Origin: Liopterus haemorrhoidalis
Taxonomy: Eukaryota > Arthropoda > Insecta > Coleoptera > Dytiscidae
NCBI GenBank assembly: GCA_963971575.1
Contig: OZ020611.1
Span: forward strand, 240,522,654-240,586,653
Reading direction: 5' to 3'
Length of the DNA stretch: 64,000 nt
Position 1 is the first letter of the stretch. The number at the start of each line of letters is the position of its first letter. The notes beneath the pieces are model-generated. The model was not told the origin of the DNA. It made no database searches and worked only from the letters and a program-made list of their open reading frames with translations. This document shows positions 9,500-20,145 of the stretch, in pieces. The position numbers and the translations under genes were made by a program.

Positions 9500-10509
9500 T
9501 AGAGATGGGAATTTCGGCTCAGTTTGCGGAACCGGATCAGTGGAGGTCGTTCAGTTTGTTGAGCCGGTTCATTGATCCGGCTCAGTGATCCGGTTAAGTA
9601 AACATGTCTCCGAAACACAGGACGGTCGTTAGTTCGTAGGTAGAAAGTCGCTTAGAGCCGGTTCTTGCAATATATAAACTGTAAATATGATCCCGAGACA
9701 TAGGTCGGTCGGTTGTTCGGTCGTAGGTAGAACGTCGTTTACAGCCGGCTCTTGCTTAGAGCCGATTCTTGCAATATATGAACTGTAAACATGATCCCGA
9801 GACGCAGGTCGCTCGGTCGTTCGGTCGTAGGTAGAACGTCGCTTAGAACCGACTCTTGCTCAGAGCCGGTTCTTGTAAACATGATCCCGAGACACAGGTC
9901 GGTCGGTCGTTCGGTAGAACGTCGCTTAGAGCTTAGAGGTAGAACGTCGCTTAGAGCCGACTCTTGCTTAGAGCCGGTTCTTTTAAACATGATCCCGAGA
10001 CACAAGTCAGTCAGTTGCCGGTCGTCCGGTCGTAGGTAGAACGTCGCTTAGCCCCGACTCTTATCTAACATTTTTGAAACAAGCAATTCACTTTATGTAG
10101 CTACTGTATTTTAAACCAGATGTGTTAAGTTTATGGCGATGTTTATTGCCCTTATAAATCGGACATCTGGGATTTGGGCAATATTTTTAATATTTTTATA
10201 TAGTATGGTTGTAAGAAAATACAGACTAACCCTATTAGTTTCCAATAAGCTGCCCTACAAATTGATGACAAAATACACTTTATGATAATACATTACAAGC
10301 CAAGTTCTCGCGAAGTTCAACATGACATCGATCCAGATCCGGATCACTCCGGTCACTGTTCACAATCGCCCGACCAATCGTATCCTTGAAACTTGAAACT
10401 ATACAGTGAGCCGTGAGCCGGCTCATTTCAATTTGATGAACCGTGTCACTTCGGTCAGTGTACTGAGCCGGCTCAGTGAGCCGGTTCGTTCATGAACGAC
10501 CCATCTCTA
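9500..10509. mobile_element. hAT-type MITE with 8-bp TSD GCTGGGAT
   Basis: The ends are tagagatggg (9500) and its inverted form cccatctcta (10509). The 8 bp GCTGGGAT are repeated exactly at 9492-9499 and 10510-10517. An 8-bp duplication is the hAT signature. The inside is made of gagccggttc/gatccggctc motifs and a minisatellite; no transposase is present. The same end type is found on the 25146-27350 element. Confidence 0.9.
9590..10070. repeat. minisatellite inside the hAT MITE (about 5 units)
   Basis: Units start with atgatcccgagac (9687, 9789, 9879, 9988; a decayed one near 9602) and contain gtcggtcg, gtaggtagaacgtcgctta and gagccggttcttg. Spacing is about 90-110 bp and units differ by internal deletions and duplications. 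Confidence 0.8.
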
Positions 10510-10517
10510 GCTGGGAT

Positions 10518-10690
10518 GTTTCATCAACAGTTATGAAACGCCACTAAAACTCCTTGAATTGCACTTGTATATGTCCAAACATTGCTTGGAAATGGTCACG
10601 AGATTCCGTTTTTGATCCACCATGAGCAGACGCGGCAATCATCTTGCCGATAACTTTCTTATGCTCAAATGTTGGTGCAGGATATGAAAT
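10518..10690 (-). pseudogene. upstream part of the split mariner gene
   Basis: Minus-strand reading WRFITVDET, the first catalytic Asp block of mariner, with an in-frame TAG before it. It continues the gene fragment at 7600-8016 across two later insertions. The far part (10600-10690) is not clearly mariner. Confidence 0.65.
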
Positions 10691-11450
10691 ATTTTGATTA
10701 CCATATTTTTATATTTATTGGTCTAATAGTAACTGACACATTTATTGAGTACATTGATTTCTAAAACTAACTTTTTTTGTCAAAACCAATATCTCAAACA
10801 GTTGAACAATCACTGTATTCGTGCGTATTTCCTTATGATCATTGATGTCACAATGAAAGTTACTTAGCAAGTCCGTTAAATAAACGGTATCAAATTCAGA
10901 TAAAAGTTTAAAAGCATCGTAACTCCATATAAATAAATGAGATTAATCGAGCTGAGCGTTCAGCAGATCACAGCGCTGAGAACCGTTCACCTCCCAGCGG
11001 AAAATTAACTAACTACACTTTATGTAGTCTGTGGAATGGAATGTATTGTGAAATTAATAGCTGCTATTGATTTTACAATGTATTACGTTGAAAAAATTAC
11101 TGTATTTAAGAGAAAATAAACTGCGGAACATTCCTTTTTTTAATTAAACTCTAAAAGCAAAATTTACATTTGTCTTTTCCACGTTTATTTTTCTTATTTG
11201 CCTTTGGTTGGAATGCAGATAGTGCTAGAGTTGGCAAAGAGACCAAAATAACTACGTTACTTCCTTTACTATAACTTTAGTAAAAGATTGTACTTTTATT
11301 TTTAAATTACTTTTATTTGTCAATATGATTTCTCTGAACGTCACCACATTTTGTCCAACAATGTTCCAGTGCCATTATCTCATCCCGGAACGCGGTCACT
11401 CAAAACAGCAATTTACCGCCGACAGGAGTTCACCAAGAAATTTTTTGAAG
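10691..11450. other. non-coding, unassigned
   Basis: No gene or repeat recognised. The stretch is AT-rich, with a short GC patch near 10960-11010. Confidence 0.35.
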
Positions 11451-11587
11451 TTTGGAAATAATAATAATGTTAATAATTCTTTATTGACCAAGTAAACTTG
11501 TACATTATACAGCTTTTAGTCAGTCAGATTGTTACATGATACATAAACTGCAAAATCCATAAAATAACATAGGTAATATATTATAAC
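11451..11587 (-). mobile_element. older LINE 3' tail (left part)
   Basis: The complement ends in aataaagaattattaacattatt, a LINE-like 3' terminus. It joins the LINE C-terminal coding fragment at 17391-17640 once the younger LINE insertion (11602-17376) is taken out. Confidence 0.55.
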
Positions 11588-11601
11588 TAGTTGTACATTT
11601 T
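11588..11601. repeat. LINE target-site duplication, left
   Basis: tagttgtacatttt, identical to 17377-17390. The exact edge is blurred because the duplicated T's merge into the poly(T). Confidence 0.85.
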
Positions 11602-11883
11602 TTTTTTTTTTTTTAATTAGTATTTATTGGTCTTAGTTGCACTGACTATTAACCAGTGATGTATACAATAAAATAATATAGCAATAATAATATAAGTTAC
11701 ATATAAAATACATAATAATAGTTAATAACAATAAAATTACAATTACGACTTAGAATAGACATTAAAATACAAATATAAAATTTATTTATTCTGCTTCATT
11801 TTTATTTTTACCAAAATTTTTGTCCTTAAGAGACTATTAGCCAGAATATATTAGTATTAATGTTAAGTATAAATACAATTTTA

Positions 11884-14800
11884 TTACACTTTAATTTTTT
11901 CTACTTTGATGTAGTCAAAGATTATATTATAAATTTTCATCGAGTTTGTGGCCAAAAGTGTTTGAATGTTTGTTGGAAATGGGATATTTTCTGAAATTAA
12001 TTTATTTAAAAATTTTGTACGATTACCGAAATATAATGGACATTTAAAAAGTAAGTGGTTAACATCACCAATAGACTGGTCATCACATTGACAGTACGGG
12101 GTTGATTTCAAGTTTATTCTATGCAGATGAGAAGGCGAGAGGTTATGATTAAATCTTAGTCGAATTATAGTACAGATGAAAGCCCTGTTTTGGTCTGACG
12201 AGAACCAGTGTTTTTTTGGTAGTGTTGTCTGGATTTCCCCATAATATGATGCTTTATGTTTAAGTGACTGTAGGAAATCATGTTGCCATTGATTTAGAAC
12301 AATTTCTTTTAATTTTAAATTAATTTCATTGTTGCTAGGTGGTATTTGTAGCGGCATTCCTTTTAAAACGGCCTCCTTTGCTAGAATATCTACTTGATTA
12401 TTAAATTTGGAGTTCGAGTGGCCCTTGATCCAGCATATTTTTATCGATTTATCTCTAAAGGTTAGATCTTGTACAGATTTTAATATATCATAAATTAAAG
12501 AGTTATTATCCTTAGAAAAGTTTGGATATTTTAGTTTCTGGACAGCGCTCTTATTATCACAAAGTATTACGAATTCATTATGAATATGGTTTCTTAAATA
12601 GTCTAAACTTAGTTTTATAGCGATCAATTCGGCATTGTATATAAACGTTTGGTCAGGGAGTTTGACTTGATGATTATGGTTGCACTGTGGATCTAAATAA
12701 GCGCAACCTACACCATCTTTCGATTTAGAACCATCAGTGTAAATATGGTGTGCATTTGGCCATTTTAGAGTAATTTTGTCTATGACAGATAAATTTTCCA
12801 TATTATTCGGATTTGGATTTATAAAAAACGAATGATCGCTGAAGCAGAAATTATTCGGTAATGACAGATGGAATGGAGCTTCGAAACACGGTAATACCTG
12901 AGATACATTACGTACTGGGGAAATTTCTGTTAGTTGAAGATAACTTTCGACTAGTAGTGGAATAGTTTTATTTTTCCAATAACTTGACATTAATACTTCA
13001 GCACAATATAGCCCTAATCGAATTGGACTTTTGGTTTGGATACGTGGAAGTAAAAATCGACCTGCAAGAATTTTTCTACGTAATTGTAAAGGCATAATGT
13101 TGGCTTCTGCCAATAATGCATTAGTAGGAGTTGAATGGAGGGCACCAATACAGCGTTTGATTGCCTTATTCTGAAGGCTATCCAAAGCCTTTAGAGAAGT
13201 CAGCGTTGCGTTGTTAAAAAATATTGAGCCATAATCTATGATAGATAAAATAAGATTTTTATATAGCATTAATGCTGTTTTGGGGTCGGAACCCCAAGAA
13301 AAACTGGTAGTAGCTCGGAGAATATTCAAGCGTTGTTCACATTTCTGAATTATATATGATATGTGTTTTTTCCAACTAAGTTTACTATCTAAGTAATTCC
13401 CAGAAATTTTACCACTGCAGAAACCTTGAACTGTATATTATTTAGAAATAAATGTTTGGGCAAATGTGTGGACCTATGTCGAGTGAACACAGACACAGTT
13501 GATTTATCTGGCACTATAGTAAATCCGTTTTGTAGATTCCAATTGCATAATTGTTTTGTGGCAATATTTAATTCAAATTCTGTATCGATGAATTTTTTTC
13601 CTGAGCAATATAGACATATATCATCTGCAAATTGTATAATTTTGACGTTAGGATTAAACAAATATTGCAAATCATTAGTATAGATGTTAAACAGTATGGG
13701 AGATAACACACTTCCTTGCGGAAGTCCAATGTTGGAGTTACGTGGACCGATAAGTTTTCCTCGAGATCTTACGAAAAGGGTTCTTGTTTTAATTAGTTCA
13801 ATAACATTATTTACAAATTGCATTGGCAGTCCGATAGTTATCATCTTCTTATGTAAAACAGAAATTGAGACATGGTCATAAGCGCCTTTGAGGTCTAAGA
13901 ACAGTGCAGACAAATATGCATTTCTCGAATTACAAATTTCAATGTCAGCTATCAAAGTAGCTATACTGTCGTAGCAATTATGTCCTTTGCGAAAACCATG
14001 TTGAAAGTTCGGAAGGATTTTACTATTTTCTAACCACCATTCTAAACGAATTTTAATGAGACGTTCGTAGGTTTTACTTATACATGATGAGAGTGCAATC
14101 GGGCGGTAAGATTCAGGTTTATTCGGATCTTTATTAGGTTTTAATATAGGAATGAGTATCTGGGTGGACCAAGTTGCTGGTGATACGCCTTGAGCCCAAG
14201 CATGATTAAATACATTTAACAAAAGTTTTTTACAGAATTGACCTAAATTATTTAACATAGAATATTGGATGTCATCTATTCCTGGCGCTGTATTATTTGA
14301 ATTCTTGAGAGCATGATTGAGCTCCACGAAAGAAAATGGATCTGTAAGTTTAGACTGGGTATGGGTTATATTTGTATGAAACATGAAAGATTCATTACAT
14401 GATGATAGAGTGAAGTTATTTAAAAATTGGTCAATCCAGTTATTGTTAACAGGTGGAAAGGAGCTAGATTTTTTGAATGAGTTATTTAGAACTTTGATCT
14501 TAGACCAAACGTCGGAAATATTAGATTGTTTGTTTAATGAAGTACAAAATTCTCTCCATGTGTTGCGTCTTTTAGATTTGAATAATTGTCGAGTTTTAGC
14601 AATGCTTCTTTTACAGTTAATGAAATTATCCCAGTTTGATAGTTCTTTATATTTAATAAAGGCTTCTTTGGACTCAGATAGATGAGATTTACAGTCAGTA
14701 TCAAACCAGGATTTATGTTTAAACAAATTAACTTGTTTAGTTTGAAATTTTGGGATGCTTAATTCAGAAGCTTGATTTATTATATTGATTAATATGTCAT

Positions 14801-15605
14801 ATTTAGTGTTTAACGAGTAATTTGAATATGTGGTAAAAGAGTATTCTTGTGCCATATTATTTGTAGTTGAATAATAAAGACTCCAGTTAGCCTTTTTGGT
14901 ATCCCATTTTCTAGAGGGAAAAATAGTTTTTTTATAATTGGTTGGTTCATGAAGTTCAATTAAAATAGCGAAATGATTCGAACCTAAGGTATTATCTAGA
15001 CAATGCCAATCAAATTTGCATGATGAAGAAGGACTACAAATGGTTAAGTCAATAGCTGATTTTTTATTAAATGGATTTGGCAAAAGGGTAGGAGAGCCAT
15101 CATTTAGAATACACATATTATTTTCATTAATGGAGTCAATCAAATTTTGCCCTGCCCTGTCTATATCTTCACATCCCCATGCTTGGTGGTGAGCATTAAA
15201 ATCACCACCCAGTAAAAAGGGTTTTGTGAATTGACAAAAAATATTGTTCCAAGCGTCAAATTTTATGTTGCTTCCTGGACTACAATAAGCAGATCCTATT
15301 GTTAAATTTTTATTATTTATTAATGCAGTCACTGCACAAATTTGGAGATTGTTAATAGAATGATTAATATCAAGAGTAGCAAAAGGAATATGTTTTTTAA
15401 GAAGGATACAACTACCACCGTAGCCATCAACGCGATCTTGTCTAATGATATTATAACCTGATATTTTAAAAAATTCATTAGGTTTTAGCCAAGATTCTGA
15501 GATCAAGGCACAAGAAATTTTGTACATGTTAAGAGCTGATTCAATAAATACCTTATTTGCCTTAATTGATCTAGCATTCCACTGGATTATATTAAAACTG
15601 TCCAT
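11884..15605 (-). pseudogene. LINE ORF2: APE endonuclease, reverse transcriptase, RNase H (one frameshift)
   Basis: Encodes the replication enzyme of target-primed reverse transcription. The start is the ATG at 15603-15605, overlapping the ORF1 stop. Domains: APE-like endonuclease (about residues 1-230; WNARSI, ESW, GGDFNAHHQAWG near residue 133, SNHFAI); RT (about 430-710; YRPIALSS, FRKGHN, LFLDLKGAYDHV, PQGSVLSP, FADD near 657); RNase H (about 950-1080; YTDGSK, NAELIAIK, CDNKSA, VDILAKEA); and a C-terminal Cys/His motif (YCQC...H...C near 1170). The frame ends after FLGIT at about 13391; one base is missing relative to the following frame, which reads YLDSKLSWKKH and continues unbroken to 11884. 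Total about 1,240 residues, normal for the I clade. Confidence 0.92.
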
Positions 15606-17169
15606 TATGATTATGAGTACTGAGAAAGTCGGAGAGGAGCTGTCTTATTTTAGAAGAATTTGGTATATGATTTCGTGAAAATTGTGAATAAATATTATTT
15701 ATAAGAATGTCTAATACATCCTGTTCAGTATAGGTAGCGCCCGATTGATTTTTATTTGCATTAGAAGTCCTCATATGAGGCTGTGGTGGGTAGGGGTTGA
15801 AGCCAACAACACCGTTCCGTGTAGTGCTGTCGTTGCGACTAGATTGTTGATTTGATTCGTCTCTAAAGTGAGAATTAATATTAATAGACTGGCGAGGAAT
15901 TGTTTGAATTTGATTCTTTCTAGAATTTCTGCCAGGATTTGGAAAGTGTTGCACCGAATACGGGGGGCTATTTTCAATGTCATTGTAAACAGTATCTAGG
16001 GGTTGAAACCTATTTGACGTGCAGAGAGGTGGGAAGTCCGTGTTATTATTAAAAAGAACCACATCGGAGAAGTTTCGATATTTTAATTTTGCCTCTCTGT
16101 AATTGACATTATGGAATGCCATATATTTTTTAATTAATTTTTGATTATTTAATTCTGGACATTGAGGATCATTACTTTTATGATTACCTTTACATGTTAA
16201 ACATTTGGGTACAAGATTGCACTCAGCAGAGTCATGATTATCACCACAATTGACACAGCGTGTAACACTTCGGCATTGTTTTGTACCATGTCCAAATCTA
16301 CAACAGTTCTGACACTGTATTACGCGATAAATGTACGGCAAAACCGTACACCGAGCACCATAAATACTAATATATTCTGGAAGTGTTTGGCCTCTAAATG
16401 TAAGGATTAGTGTTCCTGTATTAATAAACGATACGTCGTTGTTTGATATAATTCGGCGCGTAATGCGTCTAATGTTAACTATTTCACCACTGCAGCAGAT
16501 GACATTTTGAATTTCTTCGACAGGGATTTGTGTGTCCACATTTCGTACAACACCTTTTCTGTATATAATGGATTCAGGAATGTATGCTTGTAAATTATTA
16601 TTAATAAAAAATTCCTGCGTATCCAAGATTTTATTGGCTGACACACGATTAGATAATTCGATTTTTATTCTATTAAGACCAGACGTAGAGATGTTTAAAA
16701 TATTTTTAATTTCATCTTTAAAGTTATTAAAAATCATTTTGCCGACACTCATTTTATGTAATTTTCCAATATGTTTCGTTTTACTTTCCATAATTATAAT
16801 GAATGGGCCGTTGTCTATGACACTGTACCTGTTATTTTTATTAAGTTCATATGCAGACTTGACGATTGTAGAATTCTCAGCTAAATGAATTATTTGTGTA
16901 TCAGTGTTGACTTCATTAATTACTTGAGATGTAGCATTCGATCTTTTTGGGTCCGGTGCATTTGTTTGAGCTTGGCTACTTCTTTTATGAGGGTTTCTGG
17001 AAGAATTTTTAGAACTTGTGCCGTCAGATAAATATTCCCCAAAGTCTTGATTATTAATTTCATACAAGAATGGAGCTGCATTCACCACTTCCATAGCTTG
17101 TATGGCAGCCGAAATTGACGAAGACTCATAGATATCAGGGGGATCAGCACCTCCGCTGTCATCCGCCAT
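15592..17169 (-). CDS. LINE ORF1: gag-like nucleic-acid chaperone with three CCHC knuckles
   Basis: A 525-aa RNA-binding protein that packages the retrotransposon transcript. Three tandem zinc knuckles lie at about residues 284-335: CQNCCRFGHGTKQC, CVNCGDNHDSAEC and CLTCKGNHKSNDPQC. Upstream (about 90-270) is the RRM/PRE_C2HC-like region usual in insect LINE gag proteins. The N-terminal 80 residues and the C-terminus are Ser/Asn-rich and probably disordered. The frame is intact from ATG (17167-17169) to TAA. The stop overlaps the ORF2 ATG (ATGGACAGTTTTAA), suggesting coupled reinitiation or a shift of frame for ORF2 translation. Confidence 0.93.
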   Translation of the reverse strand: MADDSGGADPPDIYESSSISAAIQAMEVVNAAPFLYEINNQDFGEYLSDGTSSKNSSRNPHKRSSQAQTNAPDPKRSNATSQVINEVNTDTQIIHLAENSTIVKSAYELNKNNRYSVIDNGPFIIIMESKTKHIGKLHKMSVGKMIFNNFKDEIKNILNISTSGLNRIKIELSNRVSANKILDTQEFFINNNLQAYIPESIIYRKGVVRNVDTQIPVEEIQNVICCSGEIVNIRRITRRIISNNDVSFINTGTLILTFRGQTLPEYISIYGARCTVLPYIYRVIQCQNCCRFGHGTKQCRSVTRCVNCGDNHDSAECNLVPKCLTCKGNHKSNDPQCPELNNQKLIKKYMAFHNVNYREAKLKYRNFSDVVLFNNNTDFPPLCTSNRFQPLDTVYNDIENSPPYSVQHFPNPGRNSRKNQIQTIPRQSININSHFRDESNQQSSRNDSTTRNGVVGFNPYPPQPHMRTSNANKNQSGATYTEQDVLDILINNIYSQFSRNHIPNSSKIRQLLSDFLSTHNHNGQF

Positions 17170-17376
17170 GATGACAGCGGATACGGGAATGCACTTTATT
17201 AACTATTGGTTTATTTTACTTTATAGTAAATACTGAATTATCGTACACTTATTATTCACAATTCACTTTTTATTGCTAATAATTATTAATTATATTATTT
17301 TTAAATATAAATATCTAAATATTTTACACTGACAGCTGTACTTTTGTTTTTTTGTTGACAATCGACATGCGCAATG

Positions 17377-17390
17377 TAGTTGTACATTTT
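17377..17390. repeat. LINE target-site duplication, right
   Basis: tagttgtacatttt, the second copy of 11588-11601; marks the 5' end of the LINE. Confidence 0.85.
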
Positions 17391-17640
17391 GAAACTAATA
17401 TTGATAAACTCCTCGAAAATATATATTGGATTGCTGGTTAACAAATTTTTTATGGTCTTTTTGAAAACTGAAAGGCGATGATCTAATGCCCATGGGTAAT
17501 AAGTTGAAGAAACGAATAGAGAAATAATTCGAAGCGTTACTAGATTTGTTGAGACGAATAAAATCAGAACGTATATTGTTTTTAGAGCGCGTTTCATGCG
17601 TGTGTTGCGCACTAAAGGTACTTTACTTGCTCCTTTGCTT
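17391..17640 (-). pseudogene. C-terminal fragment of an older LINE
   Basis: Different minus-strand frames give TRSKNNIRSDFIRLNKSS, YFSIRFFNLLPMGIR and FKKTIKNLLTSNPIY. This is the typical C-terminus of LINE ORF2 proteins (a TRSK...N motif followed by FFNxLP). Frameshifts separate the blocks. It continues into 11451-11587 and was the landing site of the I-like LINE. Confidence 0.65.
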
Positions 17641-17643
17641 ATA

Positions 17644-18213
17644 AAGGGTGTTTTTTTTAGAGGTATAGAACTTTAAATTGCAATAAAACAACGATGGTTT
17701 ATTCGATTGACATGAATTTTTTTTTATTCGAAAGATAATCTTGTGGCATTACATTTTAAATATGATTTCTGGTATATGACCGCCACGGCTGGCTCGGATG
17801 TAGTCCAATCTGGACGTCCAATTTTCGATGACTTTTTCCAACATTTGTGGCCGTATATCGGCAATAACACGGCGAATGTTGTCTTCCAAATGGTCAAGCG
17901 TTTGTAGCTTATCCGCATAGACCAATGACTTTACATAGCCCCACAGAAAGTAGTCCAGCGGTGTTAAATCACAAGATCTTGGAGGCCAATTCACAGGTCC
18001 AAAACGTGAAATTAGGCGGTCACCAAACGTGTCTTTCAATAAATCGATTGTGGCACGAGCTGTGTGACATGTTGCGCCGTCTTGTTGGTATGATTTAATG
18101 TAATGCCACAAGATTATCTTTCGAATAAAAAAAAAATTCATGTCAATCGAATAATCCATCGTTGTTTTATTGCAATTTAAAGTTCTATACCTCTAAAAAA
18201 AACACCCGTTATA
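17644..18213 (-). mobile_element. DD41D mariner foldback with about 112-bp inverted ends
   Basis: The two ends (17644-17756 and 18101-18213) are near-identical inverted copies that include the 3' terminal sequence and 3' UTR of the transposon. The left copy is the natural 3' end, next to the transposase stop at 17749. The right copy is an inverted duplicate fused directly to the middle of the gene. TIRs read aagggtgttttttttag and acgggtgttttttttag, with TA at both edges. The 5' half of the gene is gone. Confidence 0.85.
17749..18114 (-). pseudogene. DD41D mariner transposase, C-terminal third
   Basis: The protein runs from QQDGATCHTARATIDLL (second catalytic Asp) through NWPPRSCDLTPLDYFLWGY (third Asp) to a C-terminus ending GGHIPEIIFKM and stop. 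The two Asp residues are 41 apart, matching the DD41D (rosa) group of mariner-like transposases. The family frame is open upstream only to the foldback junction at about 18101; beyond this the codons derive from the inverted 3' end. No N-terminal helix-turn-helix or first catalytic Asp is present. Confidence 0.85.
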
Positions 18214-18220
18214 AAAAAAA

Positions 18221-18368
18221 TACTTATTAGGCATTCGGATTAAAATTAACAAAAAAAAATATTTTAACATAAAATTTGTTTTGGCCTCCCAAATAATCAT
18301 CATTCACTTACTAAATACTTGCGAAATCCTGAAATGTGTGAAGTGTCACACTTCACATCAATTTTTTA
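18221..18368 (+). mobile_element. HINE-like repeat, terminal fragment
   Basis: Matches the hairpin end of the family (tcacacttcacatcaattttt at its right edge) with the subterminal block atacttgcgaaatcct. The hairpin is a variant (gtgtgaagtgtcacac). Only about 150 bp remain. Confidence 0.75.
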
Positions 18369-18539
18369 AAATTTTGAGAGGTATACATAAATGAATAAAT
18401 AAATTAATATTTACTTATACATTTAGTTTATGATACCTATTGCACTTGCCAGTATATTACAATATAATATTTTTTTTACTGGGATGATTGCTACTTGCAT
18501 AGTGTTTTATAAGACTTAAATATTTGGTAAATATTCAGT

Positions 18540-19332
18540 AATCTTTAACTTAAGGCAGTACTCAAGTTTCAGGTCAGTAAGATTACTTCTTAACTGACTA
18601 TTAATTTCATATGTGAAAAGACTTGCTCACAGTAATGTGTGGATCCGAAAATTGTCTGTAGTCCAAAAACATAATTTTTTAAATGATTGAACGATTCTGG
18701 AAGACGATTCCAAGCTTCGAAAACAACTTTGTATACATCTTGAAGATTGCCAATTTCGGTCCACTTATGCTGGATAAAATGAACTTTTTTCTCTTTCTAA
18801 ACTTTCCAGTTCAGAATTAAGTTTTAAGAATATATTATTCCATAAATCTTTGGATTTCAAATCCAATAATTGAAGTTCAAATTGTACCTGATTAATCAAT
18901 GGGAATGGTGATAAATGTAATTGCTGTATATCTGCTTCAATTGGTTTTGTCAAAAGAGTTAGTGTAGCTTTATATTTTCTAAACTCTTTAAATCTTTCTC
19001 CAAAAGCTTCTTGCATGTTAACAATAGTTTGTGCAAAAAAAATTGCATTAATAACGTTGTTATTGTCCTTATGTTTTTGAAAATTAATAAAATGTAAAAA
19101 TGTTTCTGCACGTATATCATTCATCAGAAATTACTTCTTCTTAAAGGGAATATGCAACAACTCGGGGAATTACCGGGCGTGAATTGCATCGTAAAACATC
19201 CTGAACAATACAAAACATTTATAGAGTACAGGCAGAAAGTTGAAAATTAAAAATAAATTATAATAAAATAAAAACCAACCAATTTTTAAAGAGCCACAAT
19301 ATTTTCTAAGAGCCGCAGGTTGCCGACCCCTG
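18540..19332 (-). mobile_element. hAT element 5' part with terminal repeat
   Basis: The right end, on the minus strand, begins CAGGGGTCGGCAACCTGCGG (19313-19332), a hAT terminus of the kind found on Charlie-like elements. Behind it is a transposase fragment (18765-19124). I do not see the other end, so the copy is truncated near 18540. Confidence 0.7.
18765..19124 (-). pseudogene. hAT transposase fragment (GTF2IRD2-like)
   Basis: A 119-aa minus-strand frame with blocks such as HFINFQKHKD, LTKPIEADIQQLHLSPFPLI and FELQLLDLKSKDLW, which resemble the middle region of Charlie-type hAT transposases. The dimerisation domain and N-terminal finger are missing, and the frame ends in unrelated residues. 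Assignment is from the pattern and the adjacent hAT terminus. Confidence 0.55.
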
Positions 19333-19339
19333 GTGTAGT

Positions 19340-20145
19340 ATCAAAAGTAATATCTTAAGACGTAGATTAAGAAACAAATAGTAGTTTTTAATTTTTTTAA
19401 AATTTTACCCTTTGTTGTTCTTGAACACGGGGGGGTGGACGTGCACCCAACCCCGCGCTTCTGCACGCCATTGAACATTCTAATTATAGGGCGCAGTTTG
19501 GCTGGACTAGCCCCGGACGCCAAATAACTAGCGCCGGCTCTGCATAATATATAAATCTGATGACAAATTACTTTCGTTACTAAGTTATAAATAAGTGTAG
19601 AAACTATTTGAAAAATCTTTCTTAATTCGAATCAGTAAATTAACACAAACGCCTGGCAAGCTGTTGATTAAGCGTTCAAGCGCTGCATTAATAGAGAACA
19701 AATTATTTAATAATGAAGACAACAGACACTCAAGGAAACTTCATGACCTTGGTTAGAAAAACATTTTCCTTTATTTATTACGTAAACATAACATTATCGA
19801 TGTAGACTTTATTCCCTATAATTTTGACGGTGCATACTAATACCTTGGGAAGGTTTCTGACAAGTGACGTGACAATATTTGCACTTAAAGCAATGGAAAA
19901 GAAATATGATCTAGTGTCCGTTGTTCATATTTGAAAATGTATTTTTGTCACATCAAATCAAATCTAGCAAAAAAGTCCCATCTATCACTGACAATGGACA
20001 ACACATCAATAACTGTGACAGTTCATCTATACCATTGAATCAGTGGTTAGGCCCTAGTCAGAGAGTACAGTATCGGACTGCATACACTCGATAACTTCAA
20101 TAATGGTGACTGCTGGAAATTCATTTTATGTTACATTAGCTGGAG
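19340..20145. other. repeat debris, no supported gene
   Basis: 19345-19410 matches the HINE prime subfamily (gacgtagattaagaaacaaa, as at 34375, 36520 and 51285). 19430-19545 is GC-rich and looks like a decayed TE end. The remainder is AT-rich and unassigned. Confidence 0.45.

Larger units (their letters stand above)
11602..17376 (-). mobile_element. full-length I-like LINE with 14-bp target duplication
   Basis: A complete non-LTR retrotransposon of about 5.78 kb on the minus strand. A poly(A) tail appears as the T run at 11598-11615. The flanks carry tagttgtacatttt at 11588-11601 and again at 17377-17390, so both ends are defined. A 5' UTR of about 207 bp begins cattgcgcatgtcgattg. ORF1 (15592-17169) and ORF2 (11884-15605) overlap by 14 nt. 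An ORF1 with three CCHC knuckles, plus APE, RT and RNase H in ORF2, is the organisation of the I clade. One frameshift in ORF2 (about 13391-13398) is the only obvious lesion, so the insertion is young. Confidence 0.92.

Noticed and set aside
13426..13881. Plus-strand frames of 65-85 aa
   Set aside because: Antisense shadows of the RT domain of ORF2.
16532..16888. 118-aa plus-strand frame inside the LINE
   Set aside because: Antisense shadow of the intact ORF1; no independent motif.
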